From Fredinandcohnia onubensis (GTDB taxonomy: Bacteria > Bacillota > Bacilli > Bacillales > Bacillaceae_L), in contig NZ_NSEB01000018.1 of assembly GCF_002734215.1 (NCBI RefSeq), positions 88,256 through 136,394 of the forward strand: a DNA stretch of 48,139 nt. Direction: 5' to 3'. Positions 8,763 to 16,120 of the stretch are shown piece by piece. The position numbers and the translations under genes are program-made. A model generated the notes under the pieces. It saw only the letters and a program-made list of their open reading frames with translations, was not told where the DNA came from and did not search any database. Within the stretch, counting starts at the first letter, position 1; each line of letters starts with the position of its first letter.

Positions 8763-9578
8763 TTAGAAGAAAATGAGAAGTAATGCTCCCACTAAGAAAC
8801 AATAATATGTAAAATAAGATAGCTTCCCACTTTTCATAATTCCCATAAACCACTTCAAGGCAATATAGGTCATGAAAAGTGTTGCTATAAATGCAGCTAA
8901 ATACGGTATCGCTAAGTCTGCTTTATTGGGTTCGCTTAGAAAATCAGAAAGACCTAGAATAACTCCTCCGAGGCTCACGGGAATATACAACATAAATGAA
9001 AATCGAAGAGCCGTATCTGGTTTCATTCCAACAGCAACGGCTGAAATAATGGTAGCGCCTGAACGACTGATACCTGGTGTTAATGCCACAGCCTGCCCCA
9101 GTCCAACAATGAAAGCATCCTTGATTGTAAGATCACTTTCTCCTCTATTACCCTTCATATTGCGAATTAACCACAAGGCAATTCCTGTGACGAAAAGCAT
9201 CAACGCAATCGTCGTCATGCTAACATTTTCTGCAATAAAGTCACTTAATAATATCCCGAGAACACCTGCTGGAATAGTACCTATAACGATAAAGAAAACA
9301 AACCGAAAGTCACTCTTATAACGAAGTTCTTTCGTCTTCAAATAATGAAATGAATTTACTGCAAGTCTTGTGATATCTTTTCGATAAATAAAAAGTATCG
9401 CAAAGAGTGAAGCTGTATTTGTTAAGATAGCAAAAGTAAATCCTTGTTCACCTAACCCCAAGATTTCACTCGCAATCATGACGTGCCCACTAGATGACAC
9501 CGGAATTGGTTCTGTAAAACCTTGTACGAGCCCAACAATAATCATTTTGATTATTAATATGAAATCCAGTTCCCCCAT
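8763..9578 (-). CDS. uppP: Undecaprenyl-diphosphatase (BacA family)
   Basis: A 271-residue integral membrane enzyme that dephosphorylates undecaprenyl diphosphate on the outer side of the membrane. This recycles the lipid carrier of peptidoglycan, teichoic-acid and capsule synthesis, and overexpression gives bacitracin resistance in other bacteria. Both BacA consensus motifs are present: the E-x-IPVSSSGH element near residues 22-32 (FTEPIPVSSSGH) and the PGxSRSGxT element (LTPGISRSGATI) near residue 168. Length and eight-helix pattern are normal for the family. AAGGAGG lies 6 nt before the ATG. The gene is monocistronic. The 5' region carries the 50-bp element shared with the PF06695 gene at 28.4 kb. 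Confidence 0.95.
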   Translation of the reverse strand: MGELDFILIIKMIIVGLVQGFTEPIPVSSSGHVMIASEILGLGEQGFTFAILTNTASLFAILFIYRKDITRLAVNSFHYLKTKELRYKSDFRFVFFIVIGTIPAGVLGILLSDFIAENVSMTTIALMLFVTGIALWLIRNMKGNRGESDLTIKDAFIVGLGQAVALTPGISRSGATIISAVAVGMKPDTALRFSFMLYIPVSLGGVILGLSDFLSEPNKADLAIPYLAAFIATLFMTYIALKWFMGIMKSGKLSYFTYYCFLVGALLLIFF

Positions 9579-9656
9579 TGTTACCTCCTTATAAAACGAT
9601 TAATAGGTCGACGCAATTGGACCTATTCTTAAATATAGTATACTTAAACGAGAAAA

Positions 9657-9708
9657 ACCATCGACTAATCTTACATTTTGGCGGACTAATCTAACATTTT
9701 TGTCACGT
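9657..9708 (-). promoter_or_regulatory. 50-bp regulatory element upstream of uppP
   Basis: Read toward uppP, the element has GTGACAAAAATGT (9706-9694), then ATGTTAGAT (9697-9689), ATGTAAGAT (9676-9668, 21 bp downstream) and TCGATGGT (9664-9657). All blocks recur in the same order and orientation at 28286-28334. The half-sites ACGTGA, ATGTTA and ATGTAA fall about 0, 11 and 32 bp apart, the phasing bound by OmpR-family regulators. A likely -10 starts 19 bp after the last block. Confidence 0.7.
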
Positions 9709-9793
9709 TAGTTATTGGATTGAAATGTACCCCCTCCACTATTCTATCAACCAATTAAAAATATCTCATTATGTAAAGTGGAAGTTATATTTT

Positions 9794-9810
9794 TCACATT
9801 TTTGTCACAT
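9794..9810 (-). promoter_or_regulatory. Second copy of the element's core
   Basis: On the minus strand this reads ATGTGACAAAAATGTGA, a direct repeat of ATGTGA at 11 bp that contains the same 13-bp core as 9694-9706. It has no downstream ATGTAAGAT block. It could serve uppP or the divergent Spo0E-like gene. Confidence 0.45.
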
Positions 9811-9929
9811 ACTTTTTTATCTTCTTTTGACTTATTTTGTCGAAGGTCTTTTCTTTATGTAAAAAAATTTGCATAATAGTGTTTGTATTTGTTTTTTTGA
9901 AGCGTTAAATGAATAAAGAGGTGTAAAAA

Positions 9930-10103
9930 TTGTTACAGGAAAATACACAGTTTAATCGGGAATCTATTATTATATCAATCGTTCGGAAAAGGGATGAAAT
10001 GATTCGTCTTGCTAGCTCGAATGGCCTGTTAAATAGAGAAACAATCAAATGTAGTCAAGAACTCGATAAACTATTAAATGCTTTTAATAATTATAAAAAT
10101 TAA
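9930..10103 (+). CDS. Spo0E-like aspartyl-phosphate phosphatase
   Basis: A 57-residue protein with the signature of the Spo0E family: a first helix ending in VRKRDEMIRLASSNGLLN, then CSQELDKLLNAFNNY with the invariant SQELD motif. Family members (Spo0E, YisI, YnzD in B. subtilis) dephosphorylate Spo0A~P and thereby delay sporulation. The start is TTG 9930, 6 nt after GAGGTG. The length is normal for the small members of the family. The gene stands alone and is divergent from uppP. Confidence 0.88.
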   Translation: MLQENTQFNRESIIISIVRKRDEMIRLASSNGLLNRETIKCSQELDKLLNAFNNYKN

Positions 10104-10313
10104 TATCCACGAAGGTGTCCTACTTCTGCTAACAAATGTTATTCAATTGTGACACCACTTCTTCACCACAGATAATATCTTCTAAAATGATTGCTTCCAA
10201 CCATCTTGTAAATGATATTGTAGCTTTTTCTTAATCCTTTATAAATAACTAAACAATTAGATTTCATATAGAACTCTCTATTTTCACTTTACTTTTCTTT
10301 GTTACTCCAACAA

Positions 10314-10357
10314 GAAAAAGAGTTGCCGATCCTGTTTGATCATCAACTCTACTTTTT
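10314..10357. terminator. Bidirectional terminator between the Spo0E-like gene and ehuA
   Basis: AGAGTTG (10319-10325) pairs with CAACTCT (10344-10350), with inner GATC/GATC. It is flanked by AAAAA on the left and ACTTTTTT on the right, so it can stop transcription from both sides. Confidence 0.8.
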
Positions 10358-10378
10358 TCTAGCATTTAGTTGTTGGGC

Positions 10379-10407
10379 GTGGGTCAAGGGAACTGTCCCC
10401 ATGACCC
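10379..10407. repeat. Dispersed hairpin repeat, copy a
   Basis: GGGTCA (10381-10386) ... TGACCC (10402-10407) encloses GGGA ... TCCC. The sequence resembles the hairpins at 43975, 46870 and 47923. Confidence 0.6.
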
Positions 10408-10427
10408 AATCATGACACGTTCGATTT

Positions 10428-11198
10428 TTAAGACCGGAAACGACTTAGGAATTGTTGAAGGCGTTCGCTTTCGGTGTTTTCTAGTACTTCTTCGGGTGTT
10501 CCTTGTTCGGCGATTACGCCGTTTTCTAAAAAAATAATTCGGTCGGCGACGTCTCGTGCAAAATCCATTTCATGTGTGACCAGGACCATTGCCATTTCGC
10601 CTTCTTTGGCGATTTCACGGATCACTTCTAGTACTTCACCTACTAGCTCTGGGTCAAGGGCTGAGGTTACTTCATCAAAAAGCATCACTTTCGGACGCAT
10701 GACGAGCGCGCGTGCCATCGCTACCCGTTGTTTTTGACCACCTGAAAGCTGATTTGGATAGTTTTCTAATTTATCACCTAAACCAACTTTTTCTAACATT
10801 TCGATTGAATTCTTCTTAGCTTCTTCCTTTGATTGGCCCTTCACATTAATGGGACCTGTCATACAATTTTCTAAGATAGTCATATGCGGAAACAAATTAA
10901 AGTGCTGAAATACCATCCCGATATCCCCTCTAATCTGCCTTAAGTGCTTTTCATTAGCTCTGACTAATTCACCTTTTTTCTCCATTTGCCAGAGGTTTTG
11001 GCCATTCACCTCGATGACCCCTGAAGTTGGTTCCTCCAATGTCATTAATAACCGAATAATCGTCGTTTTACCAGACCCACTCGGTCCGATTAGTGCGATC
11101 TTTTCAGCTGGTGCGATATCTAAGTTAATTCCTTTTAAGACATCTACCTCATCGAAAGATTTTGTCACATTTTTATATGTTACAATCGGCTCAGCCAT
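10428..11198 (-). CDS. ehuA: ABC transporter ATPase, ectoine/hydroxyectoine (Ehu) or polar amino acid type
   Basis: A 256-residue ATPase of the polar-amino-acid-uptake family. Walker A is GPSGSGKTT (about 37-45), the Q-loop lies in GMVFQHFNLFPHMT, the signature is LSGGQKQRVAMARAL, Walker B is VMLFDEVTSALDPE and the switch histidine lies in LVTHEMDFA. It couples ATP hydrolysis to the two permeases encoded upstream and overlaps ehuD by 8 nt. GGGAG precedes the ATG by 9 nt. The Ehu assignment rests on the substrate-binding protein and the B-C-D-A order; alone, this ATPase could serve any amino acid. Confidence 0.85.
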   Translation of the reverse strand: MAEPIVTYKNVTKSFDEVDVLKGINLDIAPAEKIALIGPSGSGKTTIIRLLMTLEEPTSGVIEVNGQNLWQMEKKGELVRANEKHLRQIRGDIGMVFQHFNLFPHMTILENCMTGPINVKGQSKEEAKKNSIEMLEKVGLGDKLENYPNQLSGGQKQRVAMARALVMRPKVMLFDEVTSALDPELVGEVLEVIREIAKEGEMAMVLVTHEMDFARDVADRIIFLENGVIAEQGTPEEVLENTESERLQQFLSRFRS

Positions 11199-11910
11199 CG
11201 ATTGCCACTCCCTTTTTTAAATTCTTAGCTCCTGTTGGATCTTTCTTATCAAATCGTCGGTTCATCTTGTTTTCTAATTTTTTGATTAAGATTGCTGATG
11301 GATAACTTAATAGCAGGAAGAAAATAGCCACTAATGTATATGGTTCTAAATAAGCCCAATTTCTCGCACCGAATTTATCCGCCATAAGCAACATACCAGC
11401 AACCCCAACGGTCGATGTCAAAGGGACCTCCTTGAACATGATGATTAAATAATTCCCTAGCATCGGGATCGTTGGAGGAATCGCCTGTGGAAGGATGACT
11501 TTTGTCCATCTATCTTTCACAGACATATTTAAAGCGATTGAGGCTTCCCATTGCCCTTTATCCACAGATTGAATACCAGAACGATAGATTTCAGATATAT
11601 ATGTACTATAGTGAACACCAAGACCTAGCACCGCAACCGTGAATGGACTTAAGCTCACGCCAACATATGGAACCATTGGTAACCCAAAAAACAAAAAAAA
11701 CAATTGCACAAGTGGCGGTGTCGAGCGAATAAACTCAAGCACAAATGACACAATCCACTGAAAGGGTTTAAGTGGGATTCGTTTTAGAAAAACCCAAACA
11801 AATCCAAACACCATCGCAAAAAGATAACAAGCAATTGTTACCCCAACGGTCACCCACAGCCCTTTAAAAATCATCGGAAGTGATCCAAAAAACATATTCC
11901 AATCCCACAT
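11191..11910 (-). CDS. ehuD: ABC transporter permease EhuD-like
   Basis: A 239-residue HisM-type permease with about five helices. It begins MWDWNMFFGSLPMIFKGLWVT. The permease-ATPase contact (EAA loop) is GQWEASIALNMSVKDRWTKVILPQAIP, with EAxxLN before PQA. It pairs with the ehuC product as the membrane channel. Its ATG overlaps the ehuC stop by one base (TAATG) and its stop overlaps ehuA by 8 nt, so the three genes are translationally coupled. The C-tail (KKLENKMNRRFDKKD) is basic and cytoplasmic. Confidence 0.85.
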   Translation of the reverse strand: MWDWNMFFGSLPMIFKGLWVTVGVTIACYLFAMVFGFVWVFLKRIPLKPFQWIVSFVLEFIRSTPPLVQLFFLFFGLPMVPYVGVSLSPFTVAVLGLGVHYSTYISEIYRSGIQSVDKGQWEASIALNMSVKDRWTKVILPQAIPPTIPMLGNYLIIMFKEVPLTSTVGVAGMLLMADKFGARNWAYLEPYTLVAIFFLLLSYPSAILIKKLENKMNRRFDKKDPTGAKNLKKGVAIDG

Positions 11911-12581
11911 TATTCACTTGCCACTCCCTTCGATGATTGTTTTTCCGCCCACTTAGTTAAACCAATTAAAGGTAAGGCGATAATAAAGTAGAATACAAGA
12001 ATTAGTAAGTAGACGGTAGGCGTAGAAGAAAGATTGGTATTTGTATAAAGTTGGCCTTTATACACAATATCAGCCAAGCCTACTAGTGATATTAGAGAAG
12101 TTGCCTTTAACATTTGTATCAAATAATTACCGAATTCCGGAAGCATCATCCGTACCGCTTGTGGCAAAATCACAATTCTCATCCGCTGAAAGCGTGACAT
12201 ATTGAGAGCAACCGCGGCCTCTGTTTGTCCGTGTGAAACGGAGAGAATCGAACCACGAACGGTCTCCGACATATAGGCACCATAGTTCATTGAAATGGCT
12301 ATCACACAAGCCCAAAATTCAGAACCTAATTCAATCCCAAACAAAATTGGCAGTGCATAGAAAAACCAAAATAATTGAATGATTAAAGAAGTTCCTCGGA
12401 AGATTTCAACGAAAAAACCCGAAAATTTTCGGATAAATATATTCCTCGATAAACGGCCAAACCCCGCTAAAAACGCAACTAGAAAGGAGAAAAATGCAGA
12501 TGTAACTAAAATTGTAATCGTAATATTTAGACCTTGAAGTAAAATTGAGAAGATCTCACCTATTTGACTAATTGGACTCAC
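11910..12581 (-). CDS. ehuC: ABC transporter permease EhuC-like
   Basis: A 223-residue HisM-type permease, five helices, with EAA loop GQTEAAVALNMSRFQRMRIVILPQAVR. It forms the heterodimeric channel with EhuD. The start is awkward. The only in-frame conventional codon is GTG 12581, which overlaps the Shine-Dalgarno AAGAGGTG. Either this GTG is used with the site abutting it, or a non-standard codon such as ATT nine bases downstream is used. The gene follows ehuB after 177 bp that contain a strong terminator, so expression depends on read-through or an internal promoter. Confidence 0.85.
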   Translation of the reverse strand: MSPISQIGEIFSILLQGLNITITILVTSAFFSFLVAFLAGFGRLSRNIFIRKFSGFFVEIFRGTSLIIQLFWFFYALPILFGIELGSEFWACVIAISMNYGAYMSETVRGSILSVSHGQTEAAVALNMSRFQRMRIVILPQAVRMMLPEFGNYLIQMLKATSLISLVGLADIVYKGQLYTNTNLSSTPTVYLLILVFYFIIALPLIGLTKWAEKQSSKGVASE

Positions 12582-12711
12582 CTCTTTTTTGATTAAACCG
12601 GTGGAATTGCGTTTTTATTTTGCATAATTGCGCTTTAACCGCAGAGTTGCATATCATTTCTCACAATCCCCTTTAACTATCCGAATCTCGTCTTGAACAC
12701 AAAATTCCGCT

Positions 12712-12742
12712 AAAAAACAGATCTCCCATTTGGGAGATCTGT
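12712..12742 (-). terminator. Intra-operon terminator between ehuB and ehuC
   Basis: ACAGATCTCCC (12717-12727) and GGGAGATCTGT (12732-12742) give an 11-bp perfect stem with a 4-nt loop, followed on the minus strand by TTTTTA. It probably lets the binding protein be made in excess over the permease. Confidence 0.9.
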
Positions 12743-12758
12743 CTATCTTTTCCCCGTG

Positions 12759-13667
12759 TTATTTTAAACTTTCGATCACTTGCTCCGTTGTTAAATCGTT
12801 TGGAACAAGGTTCCCTTCTCCAAAACCAGATGGGGTAATGAGATCAAGAATCTCTCCGTTTTCTTTAAGTTTCTTTAGCTCTGCATTGTAAGCTTCCCTG
12901 AGTTCGTCGCTACCTTGAGCAAAAGCTGCTGCACCAAAACTTGGTACACCTTTTATATCAGGTTGTTCAAAATCCTCAACAAATTCTAACGCAGATTGGT
13001 CAGAAGATTGCAGGGCCATTTTCACTGTCATTTCGGTCCCTGTTGTCGCTTGTGCTCGACCTGATTGGACGGCAGAGAATGTAGCTGGAATGTCAGCAAC
13101 CTCAAGAATCTGATCTTCACTAACACCCATTTCAGTTAAAAACTCTATTTCAGTTGTCCCAGACATGACAGCTACAATCACATCAGGATTATTAGCAATA
13201 TCCGTGTAACTATGTAGATTTAATGGATTTCCTTTTTCAACAATTAAACCTTCACCATATTGAATTTCTGGTTCTCCAAATTGCACTTGTTCAGCACGTT
13301 CTGGTAAAATTGCCATTCCTGCTGTGATTACATCAAACTTACCAGCTTTTACTCCTGGAATGAGTTGATTCCACTCTGCTATTTGACCTTCTACATTTTC
13401 AATTCCCATATTGTGAAAGACCTTTGTAGCAATCTCAACGGCTGCTCCTTTTAATTCACCCGTTTTTGCATCCTGATAGGCATATGGTGGTTCATTTGAA
13501 AAACCAATTCTAACGGTTCCTTTTTCTTTTAGCTCTTCTAGTAAACTTGTAGAATCACTACTAGACTTTCCTCCGTCAGTTGACCCACCTGCTTCCTGAC
13601 CTGATCCACAAGCTGTCATGATTCCCATCACGAGTACTAAAAATAATATTAATAGTCGTTTTTTCAT
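12759..13667 (-). CDS. ehuB: Substrate-binding lipoprotein, EhuB-like (ectoine/hydroxyectoine)
   Basis: A 302-residue lipoprotein (lipobox IMTAC, Cys 20) of the SBP_bac_3 family. The EhuB-like landmarks are VRIGFSNEPPYAYQD, EWNQLIPGVKAGKFDVITAGM, ERAEQVQFGEPEIQYGEGLIV with KGNPLNLHSYTDIA, and the C-terminal PSGFGEGNLVPNDLTTEQ. In Sinorhizobium EhuB binds ectoine and hydroxyectoine, used as osmoprotectants or nutrients. Close amino-acid-binding paralogues exist, so the ligand is inferred. It is the first gene of the ehuB-C-D-A cluster. A weak AGGT precedes the ATG closely and GGGG lies 11 nt upstream. Confidence 0.82.
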   Translation of the reverse strand: MKKRLLILFLVLVMGIMTACGSGQEAGGSTDGGKSSSDSTSLLEELKEKGTVRIGFSNEPPYAYQDAKTGELKGAAVEIATKVFHNMGIENVEGQIAEWNQLIPGVKAGKFDVITAGMAILPERAEQVQFGEPEIQYGEGLIVEKGNPLNLHSYTDIANNPDVIVAVMSGTTEIEFLTEMGVSEDQILEVADIPATFSAVQSGRAQATTGTEMTVKMALQSSDQSALEFVEDFEQPDIKGVPSFGAAAFAQGSDELREAYNAELKKLKENGEILDLITPSGFGEGNLVPNDLTTEQVIESLK

Positions 13668-14063
13668 GTACCTAAATACCCCCTGAGTTTTTTATTCTAG
13701 AAAAGATTGTATTTGGTAATACTTTTTTCCAAAAAGATTTTTGAAACGAAAGTACCACGAACAATGATGTCATATAAAATTGTATATCTTTTTCGAATAA
13801 TTGCTCAAATGCCATATTTTTGGATAATTCGGGATATATTGGGATTATACATGTTATGGCCCGTTGACTAGGTGATTATGTAAACATGCTCCTTTAAAAT
13901 CATAAAAGGTACTAAATACTCCAAAATTGGAAACCTCTGGGATAGGTCACGTGTACCAGCCTCTACCAAATTGGAGAAAAGGTAATGACTCTCCTATTCT
14001 TGAAGAAAATAAATAATAAATCATTTCCACTCCAAAATTTTACTTGAAAGTTTATATGTTCTA
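13668..14063. other. Upstream region of ehuB with a nested inverted-repeat structure
   Basis: No ORF is supported here. At 13919-13994 CTCCAA (13919-13924) can pair with TTGGAG (13971-13976) around an inner CTGG/CCAG (13937-13940, 13956-13959). The same GGAGA (13973-13977) can instead pair with TCTCC (13990-13994). Such mutually exclusive pairings resemble a leader switch, but no known riboswitch consensus was found. Confidence 0.35.
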
Positions 14064-14223
14064 TCGTAATATTGTTTAAGTAAAACGAAATCATTACGAT
14101 TTGTTTGAATTAAAGCGACTAAAAAAATGCACCAAGTGCTTGAACATTAAATTTTTTTGGTCTCATAATCGTAATGTTTACGATATAACTTTACATATAC
14201 CGAGTAAATCGAAATGATTATGA
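14064..14223 (+). promoter_or_regulatory. Four Zur-box-like palindromes before the zinc-binding protein gene
   Basis: The Bacillus Zur box is TCGTAAT-N-ATTACGA. Matches are TCGTAATATTGTTTA (14064-14078, half site good), ACGAAATCATTACGA (14085-14099), TCGTAATGTTTACGA (14169-14183) and TCGAAATGATTATGA (14209-14223). The last ends 15 bp before the start codon and should block transcription or translation initiation when zinc is plentiful. Confidence 0.85.
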
Positions 14224-14238
14224 TTGAGAGGGAAATTG

Positions 14239-15306
14239 ATGAAAATTAGGCACGTTATTGCATTTTTCGTTTTATTAGCAACCACATTTTTGTTTGGATG
14301 TGTTTCAGAAAACAAAACGAGTACAACCGAAGTTAAGAACACCCCTACACCATCTGAACGACTTAAAATCTATACTACAGTTTTTCCATTACAGGATTTC
14401 ACAGAAAAAATTGGTGGTGAACATGTAGAAGTTTTAAGTGTGTTCCCTACAGGCGCTGACGCTCACACATTCGAACCTACTACCAAAACAATGGTAGGGA
14501 TTGCGGAAGCAGATGCTCTTATTTATGTTGGTGCAGGAGTAGAAGGATTCATTGATGCAGCCATTAAAACATTGGAAAATGAAAAGGTTCAACTGGTGAA
14601 GGCTACAGGAGATATGGAACTTTTGAAAGCACAAGAAGAACACGAAGTACATGATGATGAAACCGAACACGACCACCATCAATCTGATTCGAATAACGAG
14701 GAAAGCCACAGCCATGATGAACATGATGAACACGAGGGGCAAGTTGATAGTGGATCAGGTACGGAAGACCACCATCATCATGGGGACGTTGATCCACATG
14801 TTTGGTTAGATCCTCTTTTAGCTGTAGAGTTGGCTGAAAATATTCTTCATACTCTTGAGGAATTAAAACCAGAGACTAAAAAAGACTTTGAGAAAAACTT
14901 CGATGAACTAGTTAAAAACTTGCATGCATTAGACCAAGAATTCATGGATGTTGTGAACGAGTCTTCTAGGAAAGAAATACTAGTATCCCATGCAGCTTAC
15001 GGATATTGGGAATCTAGGTATGGTATTAAACAAATAAGTGTTTCTGGATTATCACCAACAAATGAGCCTACCCAAAAGGATTTAACACACATTATAAACC
15101 TAGCAAAAGAACATAACATCAAGTTTGTATTGTTTGAGCAAAATCTTACTTCAAAAGTATCTGAAATGGTAAAAAAAGAAATCAACGCAGAAGCTCTAAC
15201 TCTTCATAACCTGGAATCAGCTACAGAAGAGGATATTAAAAACAGTGCTGATTATTTTAGCATTATGAGACAAAATCTTGAAACATTGAAAAAAGCTTTA
15301 CATTAA
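14239..15306 (+). CDS. znuA: Zinc ABC transporter substrate-binding lipoprotein (ZnuA/AdcA type)
   Basis: A 355-residue cluster A-I (ZnuA/AdcA) metal-binding lipoprotein with lipobox LFGC (Cys about 21). The first metal histidine lies in GADAHTFEPT. It is followed by a flexible loop very rich in His, Asp and Glu (roughly residues 137-185), then DPHVWLDP and SHAAYGYW with further ligands. The ATG at 14239 has AGAGGG 7 nt upstream; the upstream TTG is not needed. No permease or ATPase gene adjoins it, so it must dock to a transporter encoded elsewhere. Zur boxes upstream make zinc repression very likely. A 15-bp hairpin follows the stop. Confidence 0.92.
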   Translation: MKIRHVIAFFVLLATTFLFGCVSENKTSTTEVKNTPTPSERLKIYTTVFPLQDFTEKIGGEHVEVLSVFPTGADAHTFEPTTKTMVGIAEADALIYVGAGVEGFIDAAIKTLENEKVQLVKATGDMELLKAQEEHEVHDDETEHDHHQSDSNNEESHSHDEHDEHEGQVDSGSGTEDHHHHGDVDPHVWLDPLLAVELAENILHTLEELKPETKKDFEKNFDELVKNLHALDQEFMDVVNESSRKEILVSHAAYGYWESRYGIKQISVSGLSPTNEPTQKDLTHIINLAKEHNIKFVLFEQNLTSKVSEMVKKEINAEALTLHNLESATEEDIKNSADYFSIMRQNLETLKKALH

Positions 15307-15310
15307 TCAA

Positions 15311-15344
15311 AAATAGCATAAGTCCTTTGGGACTTATGCTATTT
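15311..15344. terminator. 15-bp hairpin terminator, bidirectional
   Basis: AAATAGCATAAGTCC (15311-15325) pairs perfectly with 15330-15344 around a TTTG loop. The minus-strand side ends in TTTTT, serving the gene ending at 15349. The plus-strand tail is weaker. Confidence 0.88.
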
Positions 15345-15348
15345 AAAC

Positions 15349-15816
15349 CTAATTGTCTGGCCCTTTTCCGATAAACCATTTCCATATCCCCAACGATATA
15401 TATAAAGTAATAAACATTGAAATCCAACTCCAGTACCATCTCCAATTTATATATTCAATGTTATCTGTGTATCTTTCAAGCATCACTTCGATACCTGTTA
15501 ATAAAGATACTAATACACTTGTAAATAAAAATCCTACTAACTTTGATTTTCGTGGATAATATAAATTATACATAGCACTAACGATTGGGAACGCAAAGTA
15601 TTCAAATGTAAAACTAGTTCGAGCCGCATCATCAAAAAGTCGAACTGGATAACTGATCAAATTAAACTCGGATACAAGAAACCCTAATGGCCATGTGATA
15701 AACTGCATAATAAGGAAGCCCATAATTGCTAAGCGAAATTTTGAAACTGGCACTAAAAAATAAAATAATAAGATTCCTATTATCCATGAAGATAAAAGAA
15801 TAGTTATTTCTAACAT
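15349..15816 (-). CDS. CBO0543-like integral membrane protein
   Basis: A 155-residue membrane protein with about five helices and short loops. The segment FDDAARTSFTFEYFAFPIVSAMYNLYYPRKSK, followed by a helix and WRWYWSWISMFITLYIS, resembles the CBO0543 family of Firmicutes, which has no known function. The RBS GGTGAGG lies 6 nt before the ATG. It is convergent with znuA and shares its terminator. Confidence 0.7.
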   Translation of the reverse strand: MLEITILLSSWIIGILLFYFLVPVSKFRLAIMGFLIMQFITWPLGFLVSEFNLISYPVRLFDDAARTSFTFEYFAFPIVSAMYNLYYPRKSKLVGFLFTSVLVSLLTGIEVMLERYTDNIEYINWRWYWSWISMFITLYISLGIWKWFIGKGPDN

Positions 15817-16120
15817 GTATACCTCACCCTTTTCCAGAGCAAGATCATTAAAGGTGCGCGTATACTAGGTGTTTTCACTCAAATAATCTTAATCTTCTTT
15901 ATATTCCAAGATTTATATTAGCTATACTTTTAGTACTTGTCTATAGAAATTAGACAAAATTACTATATAAAATATAACTTTTTTACTATATTCATATAAA
16001 AAGGAAATATGTGGGTCCTTACTCCTAATTTATGTAAAAAAGAATAGCATTACCGCTGTTCCAGTAATGCCCTTTAAGTATTTGACTACCTCTACCACTA
16101 ACATATATAGAGGGACTATA
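15817..16120. other. Intergenic region with the yfhP terminator
   Basis: No gene is visible. GCATTAC (16047-16053) and GTAATGC (16064-16070), followed on the minus strand by TATTCTTTTTT, form the terminator of the gene ending at 16121. The rest is A+T-rich and should hold the promoter of the gene starting at 15816. Confidence 0.65.

Larger units (their letters stand above)
9579..9929. other. Intergenic region between uppP and the Spo0E-like gene
   Basis: This 350-bp divergent spacer holds the shared 50-bp element (9657-9708), a second copy of its 13-bp core (9796-9808), and minus-strand TATACT/TATATT sequences (about 9637-9648) suited as the uppP -10. No good -35 is at the right distance, as expected for an activator-dependent promoter. 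Confidence 0.6.
10104..10427. other. Intergenic region, hairpins only
   Basis: No gene was found in this 324-bp stretch. It contains the bidirectional terminator at 10314-10357 and a hairpin of the dispersed GGGACA/TGTCCC-like family at 10379-10407. Confidence 0.6.

Noticed and set aside
8872-9321. 149-codon plus-strand ORF opposite uppP
   Set aside because: Antisense shadow of an unmistakable UppP protein; no ribosome binding site.
9657-9708. BceR-type palindrome (GTGACA-N4-TGTCAC) at the uppP promoter
   Set aside because: The GTGACA arm is present, but the expected inverted arm is not; the repeats are direct, with 11- and 21-bp spacing.
12579-12581. A missed additional short gene between ehuB and ehuC
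   Set aside because: The 177-bp gap holds only a terminator and A+T-rich sequence; no frame with a ribosome binding site.
13919-13994. T-box or lysine riboswitch before ehuB
   Set aside because: No T-box sequence (GGTGG-type) and no lysine-aptamer core beyond a short GGTAGAGG resemblance; kept only as an unassigned structure.
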